Below are positions 1-7,580 of a stretch of 27,723 nt of DNA, one piece after another (the first letter of the stretch is position 1; every line of letters starts with the position of its first letter). Made by a program: the position numbers and the translations under genes. Origin of the DNA: an uncultured Bryobacterales bacterium (lineage in GTDB: Bacteria; Acidobacteriota; Terriglobia; Bryobacterales; Bryobacteraceae). The notes beneath the pieces were generated by a model. That model did no database searches and was not told the DNA's origin. It saw nothing but the letters and a program-made list of their open reading frames with translations. The DNA is taken from contig CALGAR010000067.1 of NCBI GenBank assembly GCA_937959285.1, forward strand, positions 1-27,723. The letters are read 5' to 3'.

Positions 1-1206
1 GGGCGGGGCGGGGAAGAGGCGGAAGCTCTGGCCGGCGCGGGCATTCCATTCGAGGTAGTCCCCGGCGTCACGACGCCTCTTGGGATTGCAGCTTACTGCG
101 GCGTCCCTCTCACGCACCGCAACCACACGTCCGTGGTCACGTTTGTGACTGGCCACAATCCGGAATCGATCGATTGGGACCGCGTCGGACGGGCGGAAAC
201 GCTTGTCGTCTTCATGGGTCTTACGACACTGCCTGTAATCGCCCGGGAAATCATCCGCCGGGGCAGGCCTGCCAATACGCCCGCCATGGCAGTGCGCTGG
301 GCAACCCGGCCGGAACAGTGGACCATAACGGGCACGCTCGAAGACCTGCCGGATCGCGTCCGCGATGCGGGAATGAAACCGCCGGCCACCATCGTCATCG
401 GCGAGGTCGTGTCTCTGCGCGACACGCTGAGCTGGTACGAGAAGCTGCCGCTCTTTGGCCGCCGGATCGTCATCACAAGACCGCGAGGCCAGGCCGAGGA
501 TCTGGCTCTTCAGCTCCACGATCTCGGCGCTGAGGTGATCGAATATCCCACCATTGAAATCTGTCCGCCGCTGAGCACCGGTCCGCTCGATGCCGCGATC
601 GAAAGGCTGTCCTCCTACGACTGGCTGATCTTCACAAGCGTCAACGGCGTCCGCTTCTTTCTCGAGCGGCTTGACTCATCCCGGAATGACCTTCGCGCTC
701 TGCGCGCCAAAATCTGCGCCATCGGGCCAGCTACGCGGAAGGCAGTCGAGGATCTGCATCTGAAGGTCGATCTGATGCCGGACGAATACGTCGCTGAGAG
801 CCTGCTGGAGGCTTTTGCCGGCGAGGAGATGCGGGGAAAGCGCGTCCTGCTGCCGCGTGCGGCTGTCGCGCGAGACCTGATCCCCACTGCCCTCCGCGAG
901 CGCGGAGCTGAAGTTGACGTGGTCGAGGCGTACCGCACGGTAGTGCCGGAAGAAGCTCGGGATCAGGCGGCCGAAGTCTTCCAGGCAGCCAGGAAACCGG
1001 ACTGGGTGACCTTCACGAGCTCATCGACCGTGAAGAACCTGCTGGCTCTGGTGCCGAGAGAGGCTCTGGATGGAGTGCGCTTTGCGTCGATCGGGCCGGT
1101 GACTTCGGATACCGCCCGTCGCCACGGTCTTTCCATTGATGCCGAGGCCGCGCAGTATACAGTTGACGGGCTGGTCGAAGCGATTCTGGCTGCGGAGACG
1201 CGCTAG
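1..1206 (+). CDS. cobA-hemD: Fused uroporphyrinogen-III C-methyltransferase / uroporphyrinogen-III synthase (CobA-HemD), 5' partial
   Basis: The reading frame is open from base 1, so the true start lies outside the window. The first visible residues, GRGGEEAEAL then VPGVTTPLGIAAYCGVPLTHR, are the conserved SAM-dependent uroporphyrinogen methyltransferase region; this half runs to about the IGEVVSLRD segment near base 417. After the linker WYEKLPLFGRRIVITRPRGQ (about 433-495) a full HemD domain follows (FTSVNGVRFF, AIGPATRKAV, VTFTSSSTVKNL). Established role: HemD closes hydroxymethylbilane to uroporphyrinogen III and CobA methylates it to precorrin-2, feeding siroheme, cobalamin and related tetrapyrroles; cytoplasmic. 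Such fusions are known in several phyla. It ends two bases before the stop of the convergent gene, so no room is left for a separate terminator. Confidence 0.95.
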   Translation, partial: GRGGEEAEALAGAGIPFEVVPGVTTPLGIAAYCGVPLTHRNHTSVVTFVTGHNPESIDWDRVGRAETLVVFMGLTTLPVIAREIIRRGRPANTPAMAVRWATRPEQWTITGTLEDLPDRVRDAGMKPPATIVIGEVVSLRDTLSWYEKLPLFGRRIVITRPRGQAEDLALQLHDLGAEVIEYPTIEICPPLSTGPLDAAIERLSSYDWLIFTSVNGVRFFLERLDSSRNDLRALRAKICAIGPATRKAVEDLHLKVDLMPDEYVAESLLEAFAGEEMRGKRVLLPRAAVARDLIPTALRERGAEVDVVEAYRTVVPEEARDQAAEVFQAARKPDWVTFTSSSTVKNLLALVPREALDGVRFASIGPVTSDTARRHGLSIDAEAAQYTVDGLVEAILAAETR

Positions 1207-1208
1207 CC

Positions 1209-1937
1209 CTACTGTTGCCGCACCATTGGAACAAAGCTGACCATGGTAACGATCTCCCTGCGAAGAGTGCCGTCTTCCAGCCTGCGAATCGCGACGAGCT
1301 GCTGTCTCGGCGTGGCGCCGACGGGCGCTACGAGAATTCCGCCCGGCTTCAGTTGGGCGATCAAGGCATCCGGAATCTCGGGCGGCGCTGCCGTCAGCAG
1401 GATGCGGTCGAAAGGCGCCTCGTCCGGCCAGCCCTGATAGCCGTCTGCATTGATGACGCTAACGTTCCGATAGCCCAGGCTCCGCAACGTGGAGATGGCA
1501 CTCTGCGCCAGCTCGGGAACAATTTCGACGGAGTATACTCGGTCGGCCAGAGCAGCGAGGACCGCGGTCTGGTAACCCGATCCCGTTCCAATCTCGAGCA
1601 CCTTGTGAGAACGGTCTACGTTGAGAAGCTCTGTCATGAGAGCCACGATGTAGGGTTGAGAGATGGTTTGGCCGAAGCCGATCGGCAGAGGCTGATCGGC
1701 GTATGCAAGCTGCATCTGCTTTTCTGGAACGAACCGGTGGCGTGGGGTGGTCCGCATTGCTTGCAGAACCTGGGGCAACCGGACGCCCCGCACCTCAATT
1801 TGCTCCCGGACCATCTTCATTCTCAAGGCGGCGTACTGGTTGACCACTTTGGGAATCTCGATCTTGGGGAGGGACGCCGTTTGGACCTGTAGCAGGAGCG
1901 GCGTCAGGGGAAGCAGCAGAAGGCTGTGATTGACCAT
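1209..1937 (-). CDS. pcm: Protein-L-isoaspartate O-methyltransferase with N-terminal signal sequence
   Basis: The 242-residue product has the Pcm fold: RFVPEKQMQLAYADQPLPIG and GQTISQPYIVALMTE (substrate region), then the SAM-binding motif VLEIGTGSGYQTAVLA at about residues 116-131, and the later motifs DGYQGWPDEAPFDRILLTAA and LKPGGILVAPVG. The enzyme methylates isoaspartyl residues of damaged proteins so that they can revert to aspartate. The first 22 residues are hydrophobic (LLLLPLTPLLL) and end in an alanine/serine stretch, so the protein is probably exported or membrane-tethered; this is inference. The ATG at 1937 is preceded by GGAAG and GAGG on the minus strand. It is convergent with the CobA-HemD gene and divergent from the permease gene. 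Confidence 0.93.
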   Translation of the reverse strand: MVNHSLLLLPLTPLLLQVQTASLPKIEIPKVVNQYAALRMKMVREQIEVRGVRLPQVLQAMRTTPRHRFVPEKQMQLAYADQPLPIGFGQTISQPYIVALMTELLNVDRSHKVLEIGTGSGYQTAVLAALADRVYSVEIVPELAQSAISTLRSLGYRNVSVINADGYQGWPDEAPFDRILLTAAPPEIPDALIAQLKPGGILVAPVGATPRQQLVAIRRLEDGTLRREIVTMVSFVPMVRQQ

Positions 1938-1983
1938 GCCTCACTTCCTTGTTCCATCCTAGCAGCCGAAGGTCGCGAGACGG

Positions 1984-2011
1984 TTAAATCAACCTGCAAG
2001 TGGCGTACAAT
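1984..2011 (+). promoter_or_regulatory. Possible promoter of the permease-folD-coaE-htrA operon
   Basis: TACAAT at 2006-2011 is a good -10 hexamer. The best -35 at normal spacing, TTAAAT at 1984-1989, is weak. It lies in the divergent gap between pcm and the permease and would give a leader of about 50 bases before the TTG start at 2067. Confidence 0.3.
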
Positions 2012-2055
2012 GTGCAAGGTGGGCCCCAATAAAACGAGCGCACCCTCCTTGCCTC

Positions 2056-2069
2056 AAGGAACCCCTTTG
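2056..2069 (+). promoter_or_regulatory. Ribosome binding site that decides the permease start
   Basis: AAGGA (2056-2060) stands six bases before an in-frame TTG (2067-2069). Neither upstream ATG in the same frame (1926, 2010) has a comparable Shine-Dalgarno sequence, and the first of them overlaps the start of the divergent pcm gene. Translation from TTG places the conserved permease sequence LRQLGLVSATALVVSNMVGS at the very N-terminus, as is usual in this family. Confidence 0.55.
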
Positions 2070-3437
2070 CTGCTTCGGCAATTAGGGCTGGTCAGCGCTA
2101 CCGCCCTGGTTGTTTCCAACATGGTGGGCAGCGGAATCTTCACGGCTACGGGTTTCCTTGCGGCGGACCTTGGCGATGTAAGCATCGTTCTGGCCATCTG
2201 GATTGTAGGCGCGTTGTGCGCTCTCGCGGGCGCGCTGTCCTACTCCGAGCTTGGCATCAACTTCCCCAGCTCCGGCGGCGAGTATGTGTACCTGACCGAA
2301 GCTTACGGACCCGCCTGGGGATTCATGACCGGCTGGGTCTCTTTTCTTGCCGGATTTTCCGCGCCGATCGCGCTTTCCGCCATCGGGTTTGCAGGTTATC
2401 TGGGCCATTTCTGGCCTGCTTTGCGCCCGGAAAATACCATCTGGACGGTTGATGCCGGCTTTTTCCAGATCCGGCTCGGAGGGGCTCAGGCGGCGGCCTG
2501 CGCCCTGATCGGGACGTTCACACTCCTCAATCTTTTCGGCGTCAGGCGCACGGCTCGAATCCAGAACGTACTGACGTCGATTAAGATCTTCGTCATCGTT
2601 GCGTTCGTTGTCCTGGGCTTCAGCGCGGGAACCGGCAGTTGGGACCACTTCAGCGAGAATGCGCAGCGCACGAGCACAACGCCCATTGCCGCCCAGTTTG
2701 CCATCAGCCTGTTTTTTATCTATGTCGCCTATAGCGGGTGGAACGCGGCAACCTACGTCGCAGAAGAGCTGCATGAGCCTCACCGTACGCTTCCGAAGGC
2801 TCTCATTATCGGCACAGTGCTGGTTGCTGCCTTGTATGTCGCGCTGAATCTGACGTTCATTTATGCCGTGCCGCTCGAGCAGATGAAGGGAGTCGTAGCG
2901 GTCGGTTCGCTTGCCGCTTCGCATTTGTTTGGTCCGGAGGTTGCCGGAATCTTCAGCGCGCTGATGGCGGTGGGGTTGATGTCCACTGTGAATGCGATGG
3001 TGACGATCGGGCCGCGCGTGTACTATGCAATGGCGCGCAACAAAGCGTTCTTCGCGGCTGCGGCTCGCGTGGACCGGCGGTGGCACACGCCCGTCTATGC
3101 AATCCTTGCGCAGGGCGCCTGCTCCATGCTGCTAACACTAACTTCGCTGCCGGACCTCTTCTTCTACATTGGCATCACGCTGAACTTCTTCGCCGTGATG
3201 TCGGTTGCGTCGCTGTTCAAGTTCCGGCGCAGGCCAGGGTGGCAGAAGCTGCAGGTGGTCAGCTTCTGTTATCCGTTAATTCCAGGAGTTTTTATTCTGG
3301 TCGGGTTGTGGATCACCCTTTTTGGCTTTACTTTAAACCCAAAAATTTCCTCGTTCTCGATCGGAACCGTTGGACTGGGGGCGCTCATCTACCACTTCCT
3401 GATTGGCCGTCCTGCTCCCGCGGCCGCTGAGCAATAG
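2067..3437 (+). CDS. APC-family amino acid permease
   Basis: About 456 residues with roughly twelve hydrophobic segments. The first transmembrane helix carries the APC signature VVSNMVGSGIFTATG; then follow LAGALSYSELGINFPSSGG, EAYGPAWGFMTGW and SGWNAATYVAEELHEPHRTLPKAL (helix 6-7 region), all typical of the amino acid-polyamine-organocation superfamily, L-amino acid transporter branch. It should sit in the inner membrane and import or exchange amino acids; the substrate cannot be told from sequence. The start is taken at TTG 2067 because of the AAGGA element; a start at ATG 2010 would add 19 residues. The stop is separated from the folD ATG by one base, so it is the first gene of a four-gene operon. 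Confidence 0.9.
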   Translation: MLLRQLGLVSATALVVSNMVGSGIFTATGFLAADLGDVSIVLAIWIVGALCALAGALSYSELGINFPSSGGEYVYLTEAYGPAWGFMTGWVSFLAGFSAPIALSAIGFAGYLGHFWPALRPENTIWTVDAGFFQIRLGGAQAAACALIGTFTLLNLFGVRRTARIQNVLTSIKIFVIVAFVVLGFSAGTGSWDHFSENAQRTSTTPIAAQFAISLFFIYVAYSGWNAATYVAEELHEPHRTLPKALIIGTVLVAALYVALNLTFIYAVPLEQMKGVVAVGSLAASHLFGPEVAGIFSALMAVGLMSTVNAMVTIGPRVYYAMARNKAFFAAAARVDRRWHTPVYAILAQGACSMLLTLTSLPDLFFYIGITLNFFAVMSVASLFKFRRRPGWQKLQVVSFCYPLIPGVFILVGLWITLFGFTLNPKISSFSIGTVGLGALIYHFLIGRPAPAAAEQ

Positions 3438-3438
3438 A

Positions 3439-4362
3439 ATGGCAAGAATTCTTGAAGGCACGCGCGTCCGTGACGCGATTCTGGGAGAGTTGCAGCCTCG
3501 GGTCGAAAGGCTGAGGGAGTTGGGCGGCCGCCGCCCCGGGCTGGCGGTCGTTCTGGTAGGAAATGATCCTGCGTCGGAGATCTACGTCCGGAACAAGGTG
3601 AAGGCTTGTGAGAGGCTCGGCATCTACAGCGAGAAGATCACGCCTCCCGATACGGTCACTACAGAGGAACTGCTGGCGATTATCAGCGATCTCAATGCAC
3701 GTCCCGAGATCGACGGGATTCTTGTGCAGATGCCGCTGCCGAAGCAGGTGGATTCCCGGCGTGTCCTGCTAGCTATCACACCTGAGAAGGACGTTGATGG
3801 TTTCCATCCGTTTAATGTAGGGCAGCTTGTGGCAGGCTCTCCGGCGCCTCGCGCCTGCACGCCGGCGGGCATTATGGAAATGCTCCGGCGCTACGACATC
3901 GCCGTTGCCGGGAAAAGGGCCGTCGTCATCGGACGGAGCGATATCGTCGGAAAGCCGATGGCGCTCCTGCTCCTTCACCGGCATGCAACTGTGACGATCT
4001 GCCATTCGAAGACGCCTGACCTCGCAGGCGAGTGCCAGCGCGCCGATATTCTTGTCGCGGCGATGGGGCGCCCTGCCTTCGTCACCGCCGAGTTCATCAA
4101 GCCTGGCGCGACCGTCGTCGACGTGGGCATCAATCGCATCGCCGACCGCTCGGAAGCCGCCCTGATCTTTCGCGATGATCCGGCGAAGCTCGAGGAGTTC
4201 GACCGCCGCGGAAGCATTGTCGTGGGCGACGTGCATCCGCTCGACGTGGCCGAACGAGCCGGAGCTTATACTCCCGTCCCCGGTGGTGTCGGCCCCTTGA
4301 CGATCGCGATGCTCATGGTCAATACCATTGAAGCCGCCGAACGTCGGATAATAAAGGGATAA
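3439..4362 (+). CDS. folD: Bifunctional methylenetetrahydrofolate dehydrogenase / methenyltetrahydrofolate cyclohydrolase
   Basis: The 307-residue length is close to the family norm. The catalytic Tyr and Lys are in EIYVRNKVKAC (Tyr49, Lys53). The FolD signatures ILVQMPLPKQV, EKDVDGFHPFNVG, GRSDIVGKPMALLLL (NADP-binding region) and the C-terminal PVPGGVGPLTIAMLM are all intact. It interconverts 5,10-methylene- and 10-formyl-tetrahydrofolate in the cytoplasm, supplying one-carbon units. The ATG at 3439 begins one base after the permease stop; a longer in-frame extension would lie inside the permease gene and has no family similarity. Translation probably depends on coupling, since no clear Shine-Dalgarno sequence is seen. 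Confidence 0.97.
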   Translation: MARILEGTRVRDAILGELQPRVERLRELGGRRPGLAVVLVGNDPASEIYVRNKVKACERLGIYSEKITPPDTVTTEELLAIISDLNARPEIDGILVQMPLPKQVDSRRVLLAITPEKDVDGFHPFNVGQLVAGSPAPRACTPAGIMEMLRRYDIAVAGKRAVVIGRSDIVGKPMALLLLHRHATVTICHSKTPDLAGECQRADILVAAMGRPAFVTAEFIKPGATVVDVGINRIADRSEAALIFRDDPAKLEEFDRRGSIVVGDVHPLDVAERAGAYTPVPGGVGPLTIAMLMVNTIEAAERRIIKG

Positions 4363-4367
4363 AATTC

Positions 4368-4970
4368 ATGCTGCGCGTCGGGCTGACTGGGGGCTTGGCC
4401 ACCGGCAAGAGCTTCGTGGGCAAAACCCTGGAAAGTCTCGGCTGCCATCTCATCGTAGCTGATCAACTAGGCCATCAAGTCCTGGCCCCGGGAGGTGAGG
4501 CATACGAGCCGGTGGTTCAGGCGTTCGGGCCGGGGGTGCTGGCCGAGGACGGCACCATCGACCGAAAGAAGCTCGCGGCGGATGTCTTCGACCATCCAGA
4601 CAGGCTGGCCCTCCTCAGCAGTCTCGTCCACCCTCATGTGATCCGGCGCGAGGAGGAGTGGATGGCGAAGGTGGCTGCCGAAGATCCGCACGGGATCGCT
4701 GTTGTGGAGGCGGCGATTCTCATTGAGACGGGCAGCTACAGGCGGTTCGACAAGCTGATCCTGACCGTTTGCGAGGATTGGCAGCAGATTGAGCGCGCCG
4801 TGTCGCGAGGAGGAATGACAGAGGAGGAGGCGCGCAAGAGACTGCAGCGTCAGATGCCCCTGTCGGAGAAACGGAAGTACGCGGATTACGTCATTGATAC
4901 TTCTGGCAGCAAGGAGAGCACTGTCGAGCAGGTGCGGGTGGTCTACCACTCGCTTCGGAGTATGAAGTGA
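4368..4970 (+). CDS. coaE: Dephospho-CoA kinase
   Basis: The product of 200 residues begins MLRVGLTGGLATGKS, with the P-loop GGLATGKS at residues 8-15. DQLGHQVLAPGGEAY (about 32-46) and HPHVIRREEEWM match the CoA-binding and lid regions of CoaE, and VVEAAILIETGSYRRFDKLILTVC is the usual core strand segment. It catalyses the last step of coenzyme A synthesis, ATP-dependent phosphorylation of the 3' hydroxyl of dephospho-CoA. The start has AAAGGGA about ten bases upstream, overlapping the end of folD. The stop overlaps the htrA start (TGATG), which implies translational coupling. Confidence 0.95.
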   Translation: MLRVGLTGGLATGKSFVGKTLESLGCHLIVADQLGHQVLAPGGEAYEPVVQAFGPGVLAEDGTIDRKKLAADVFDHPDRLALLSSLVHPHVIRREEEWMAKVAAEDPHGIAVVEAAILIETGSYRRFDKLILTVCEDWQQIERAVSRGGMTEEEARKRLQRQMPLSEKRKYADYVIDTSGSKESTVEQVRVVYHSLRSMK

Positions 4971-6118
4971 TGAAGGCGAGAGCTTTGGTATTGGCAGCCG
5001 TCCTGGTGACGGCGTTTGTGGTGTTCACATCGGCGGGCAGGTGGAGTCCCAGGCGTCTGCTTGGCGGGGTGTCAGAAGCGGTTCCGATCTGGTCAGGACC
5101 CGATGTTGCCCGTTCCGCCGGACTGAGCGCGGACGAGATGAACAACATCGATATTTACAAAGCCGCCCACGAAGCGACGGTTCACATCACCAGCACCGTG
5201 TACCGGCGCGGGTGGTTCATGGAGATCTATCCGTCGAAAGAATCAGGATCCGGCTTCATTATCAATGACCGCGGCTTTATTCTTACCAACAACCACGTCG
5301 TGTCAGGACGGGCGGAAGAGATACGGGTGACGCTGCCTGACCGCAGCAGCTACCGCGCGACCGTGCTTGAACGCGATCCGTCGAATGATCTCGCTCTCCT
5401 CAAGATTGAACCCAAGAAACCGTTGAAGTATCTCCGGCTTGGCGACTCCGACCGGCTCCAGGTCGGCCAGAAGGTTCTCGCCATCGGCAACCCGTTCGGA
5501 TTGGAGGGTACCCTGACGACGGGGATCGTCAGCTCCATCGGCAGGAACATCCAGGATGAAAACGGCCGTGAGCTCGAAGGCATGATCCAGACCGACGCCG
5601 CGATCAACCCGGGCAACAGCGGCGGTCCTCTGCTCGATTCGCTCGGGAATGTCATCGGAATCAACACCGCGATCTACGGCCCGGGCGGCAACATCGGCAT
5701 TGGTTTTGCCATGCCGGTGAACCGGGCCAAGGCCATGCTCGAAGCCTATGAGAGCGGGAGGAAGTTTGTACGGCCGCGGCTCGGCGTCGATGTTCTTCCG
5801 GTCGGCGGCGATCTTGCAGAAGCGCTCGGGTTGCCGCGTGAGGGCGGATTGCTGATTCAGGGAGTAGCCGCAGGATCGGTGGCAGAGGCTGCCGGACTGC
5901 GAGGCCCGCGCCGCCTGGCGATCGTAGGGAACTACGAAATTGGCATCGGCGGAGATCTCATTATGGCGATCGACGGCCGGCCAGTCGACCGGCCCGATGC
6001 GATCAGCCGGGCCCTCAGCCGGAAGAGAGTGGGGGACACGCTTAAGCTGACCATCTTCCGCCAGGGCCGCACGATGGACATCACCGTCAAGTTGGGTGAG
6101 GCGGCGGCGCAGCTATGA
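4970..6118 (+). CDS. HtrA/DegP-type trypsin-like serine protease with one PDZ domain
   Basis: About 382 residues. A hydrophobic N-terminal segment (residues 3-22) works as signal or membrane anchor. The protease domain has the complete catalytic triad: His in ILTNNHVVSG (about 109), Asp in DPSNDLALL (about 140) and Ser in NPGNSGGPLLD (about 217). A single PDZ domain occupies roughly residues 265-375 (GGDLIMAIDGRPVDRPDAI). The layout is that of DegS/HhoA-type envelope quality-control proteases, which cleave misfolded proteins in the periplasm or regulatory membrane substrates. ATG 4970 overlaps the coaE stop by one base; GTG 4967 is an equally possible start, with CGGAG upstream of both. Last gene of the operon. 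Confidence 0.93.
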   Translation: MKARALVLAAVLVTAFVVFTSAGRWSPRRLLGGVSEAVPIWSGPDVARSAGLSADEMNNIDIYKAAHEATVHITSTVYRRGWFMEIYPSKESGSGFIINDRGFILTNNHVVSGRAEEIRVTLPDRSSYRATVLERDPSNDLALLKIEPKKPLKYLRLGDSDRLQVGQKVLAIGNPFGLEGTLTTGIVSSIGRNIQDENGRELEGMIQTDAAINPGNSGGPLLDSLGNVIGINTAIYGPGGNIGIGFAMPVNRAKAMLEAYESGRKFVRPRLGVDVLPVGGDLAEALGLPREGGLLIQGVAAGSVAEAAGLRGPRRLAIVGNYEIGIGGDLIMAIDGRPVDRPDAISRALSRKRVGDTLKLTIFRQGRTMDITVKLGEAAAQL

Positions 6119-6124
6119 CTGACG

Positions 6125-6145
6125 CGGGCGGCGTCCGGCCGCCCG
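6125..6145 (+). terminator. GC-rich hairpin after the htrA gene
   Basis: CGGGCGGC (6125-6132) pairs perfectly with GCCGCCCG (6138-6145) around the loop GTCCG. It begins seven bases after the htrA stop and could end the operon transcript, but no T-tract follows, so it may only protect the 3' end. From here to the promoter at 6338 I see no gene or clear element. Confidence 0.4.
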
Positions 6146-6337
6146 AACCACAACTCTCAGGTGTATCCACCTGGTGCGGGTGACGGTTCGTTTCTCGTGA
6201 ACCGGTCCGGCGTGAAGACTGGATCGAACTTGTACGAGGATTTAAAGTGTTTGGCAGCTTACTTGGGCTATTGTGCGGCGTCGCTTACCGCCAGTGGGAA
6301 GAATATACGAGAGCACTGTGTAACGCGCGACGAGGAC

Positions 6338-6366
6338 TTGCAATTCCCTGCAGCGGAGTGTATACT
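6338..6366 (+). promoter_or_regulatory. Sigma-70-type promoter of the DAHP synthase leader
   Basis: TTGCAA (6338-6343) and TATACT (6361-6366) are separated by exactly 17 bases. The predicted transcript start is near 6371-6376, directly at the ATG of the leader peptide. This is one of the best promoter matches in the window. Confidence 0.75.
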
Positions 6367-6375
6367 AACGGTTTC

Positions 6376-6429
6376 ATGCTGTCCTTCGCGTATCAGTTCT
6401 TCGGCTTTCGATTTTGGCCCTCCGGCTGA
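6376..6429 (+). CDS. Aromatic-rich attenuator leader peptide for DAHP synthase
   Basis: A 17-codon ORF encodes MLSFAYQFFGFRFWPSG and stops at TGA 6427-6429. Seven of 17 residues are aromatic: Phe at 4, 8, 9, 11 and 13, Tyr at 6, Trp at 14. It begins within a few bases of the predicted transcript start and has no Shine-Dalgarno sequence, so it is probably translated as a leaderless mRNA. Its position between a strong promoter and a terminator preceding the first gene of aromatic synthesis is that of a classical ribosome-stalling leader, as in pheA and trp leaders. Stalling on Phe/Tyr/Trp codons (6385-6417) would report a shortage of charged tRNA for the pathway's end products. Peptide function is inferred; the composition and placement are seen directly. 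Confidence 0.85.
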   Translation: MLSFAYQFFGFRFWPSG

Positions 6430-6435
6430 ATCGAG
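6407..6435 (+). promoter_or_regulatory. Attenuator 1:2 hairpin (anti-antiterminator)
   Basis: TCGATT (6408-6413), inside the last aromatic codons of the leader peptide, pairs with AATCGA (6429-6434), which overlaps the stop codon. GCC (6417-6419) and GGC (6424-6426) close an inner stem over the loop CTCC. A ribosome stalled on the aromatic codons would prevent this pairing and release 6431-6444 for the antiterminator. Confidence 0.6.
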
Positions 6436-6487
6436 TGGCGTTGGACTGAGCAGGTACAGCAACAGAAAAAGGATCCAACCCACTCGA
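6431..6487 (+). promoter_or_regulatory. Attenuator 2:3 antiterminator stem
   Basis: TCGAGTGG (6431-6438) pairs perfectly with CCACTCGA (6480-6487), and GTTGG (6440-6444) pairs with CCAAC (6475-6479). This gives 13 base pairs with only C6439 bulged. The right arm uses the same bases as the left arm of the terminator (6477-6485), so the two structures exclude each other. When the ribosome finishes the leader peptide and sits on the stop codon it would cover the left arm and permit termination. Confidence 0.78.
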
Positions 6488-6505
6488 AAGAGTGGGTTTT
6501 TTTTT
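6477..6505 (+). terminator. Rho-independent terminator of the attenuator (3:4 stem)
   Basis: AACCCACTC (6477-6485) and GAGTGGGTT (6490-6498) form a perfect nine-pair stem closed by a GAAA tetraloop. The run of nine T (6497-6505) follows. It lies after the leader peptide and 24 bases before the DAHP synthase ATG, so it acts inside the leader, not at the end of a gene. Confidence 0.93.
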
Positions 6506-6529
6506 GGATCGGCGGAACAGAGGACGATC

Positions 6530-7570
6530 ATGATCATCTCGATGAAGCTCCATGCCAGCCGGGAGGACGTAGAAAAGGTCACCCAGCGAATTCATGAATT
6601 CGGTTACAAAGTGCACTCGATTCAAGGCGAAGAGCGCGTTGTCATCGGTGCAGTCGGCATCGGCGACGTGACCGCTTGCCTGGAATCCCTGGAAGCGATG
6701 CCGTGCGTGGAGAAGGCGGTCAGAATCTCCGCGCCGTACAAGTTCGTCAGCAAAGAGTTCCATCCGAGGCGCACTCGGGTGGTGGTCAATGGCGTGGAGT
6801 TTGGCGGCGATGAATTTGTGGTGATTGCAGGGCCCTGTTCCGTCGAGAGCGAGAAGCAGATTATGGAGACGGCGGAAGCGGTCGCCCAGGCTGGCGCCCG
6901 GCTGCTTCGTGGCGGAGCGTTCAAGCCGCGTACGTCCCCCTATGACTTCCAGGGACTGGAGGAGGAAGGACTGAAGCTCCTCCGCAAGGCAAAGGAAGCT
7001 ACCGGACTGGGCATCGTTACAGAAGTCATGAGCGACGGCGACGTCGAGCTGGTGGCGGAGTACGCCGATATGCTGCAAATCGGCGCCCGGAACATGCAGA
7101 ACTTCGCTCTGCTCAAAGCGCTCGGGCGCTGCGGGCGGCCGGTCATGTTGAAGCGCGGCATGAGCTCGACATTGAAGGAACTACTGATGTCGGCCGAATA
7201 CATCACGGCGCACGGGAATCCGAAGGTGGTCCTGTGCGAGCGCGGGATTCGAACCTATGAGACCGCGACGCGCAACACGTGCGACATTGCAGCGATCGCG
7301 GCGCTGCGGGAGCTCACGCATCTGCCCGTGATCCTCGATCCCAGCCATGCGACCGGCAAGAGGAGCCTCGTTCCGCCTCTGTCTCGCGCCGGAGTCGCCA
7401 TTGGGGCCGATGGTTTGATTGTTGAGGTTCATCCCTGCCCGGAGAAGGCTGTCAGCGACGGGGCGCAGTCTCTGGACATTCCCGGATTCCGGGCCATGAT
7501 GGAGGAGCTGGAGCCATACATCCAGCTTTGGAAACAGTCGCGGGTGACAGAACTCGCGGCGGCGGTGTAA
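6530..7570 (+). CDS. aroF: 3-deoxy-7-phosphoheptulonate (DAHP) synthase, type I-beta, with N-terminal regulatory domain
   Basis: The 346-residue enzyme condenses phosphoenolpyruvate and erythrose 4-phosphate in the first step of the shikimate pathway. Residues 1-70 form the ferredoxin/ACT-like domain found in Thermotoga-type enzymes, which binds Tyr or Phe for feedback inhibition. The barrel carries VVIAGPCSVES, KPRTSPYDFQG, QIGARNMQNF, KRGMSSTLKE and DPSHATGKR. Predicted metal ligands are present: Cys103, His273, Glu299 and Asp310. The ATG at 6530 has AGAGGA five bases upstream; a longer open frame runs back through the terminator but has no homology there. It is the first gene of a three-gene unit controlled by the attenuator. 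The symbol is the generic one; aroG or aroA(G) is used for the same family. Confidence 0.95.
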   Translation: MIISMKLHASREDVEKVTQRIHEFGYKVHSIQGEERVVIGAVGIGDVTACLESLEAMPCVEKAVRISAPYKFVSKEFHPRRTRVVVNGVEFGGDEFVVIAGPCSVESEKQIMETAEAVAQAGARLLRGGAFKPRTSPYDFQGLEEEGLKLLRKAKEATGLGIVTEVMSDGDVELVAEYADMLQIGARNMQNFALLKALGRCGRPVMLKRGMSSTLKELLMSAEYITAHGNPKVVLCERGIRTYETATRNTCDIAAIAALRELTHLPVILDPSHATGKRSLVPPLSRAGVAIGADGLIVEVHPCPEKAVSDGAQSLDIPGFRAMMEELEPYIQLWKQSRVTELAAAV

Positions 7571-7580
7571 CCTCAAGATT

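Noticed and set aside
6161..6529. In-frame extension of the DAHP synthase gene upstream to 6161
   Set aside because: It runs through the promoter, leader peptide and U-tract terminator, has no family similarity, and a good ribosome binding site precedes ATG 6530.
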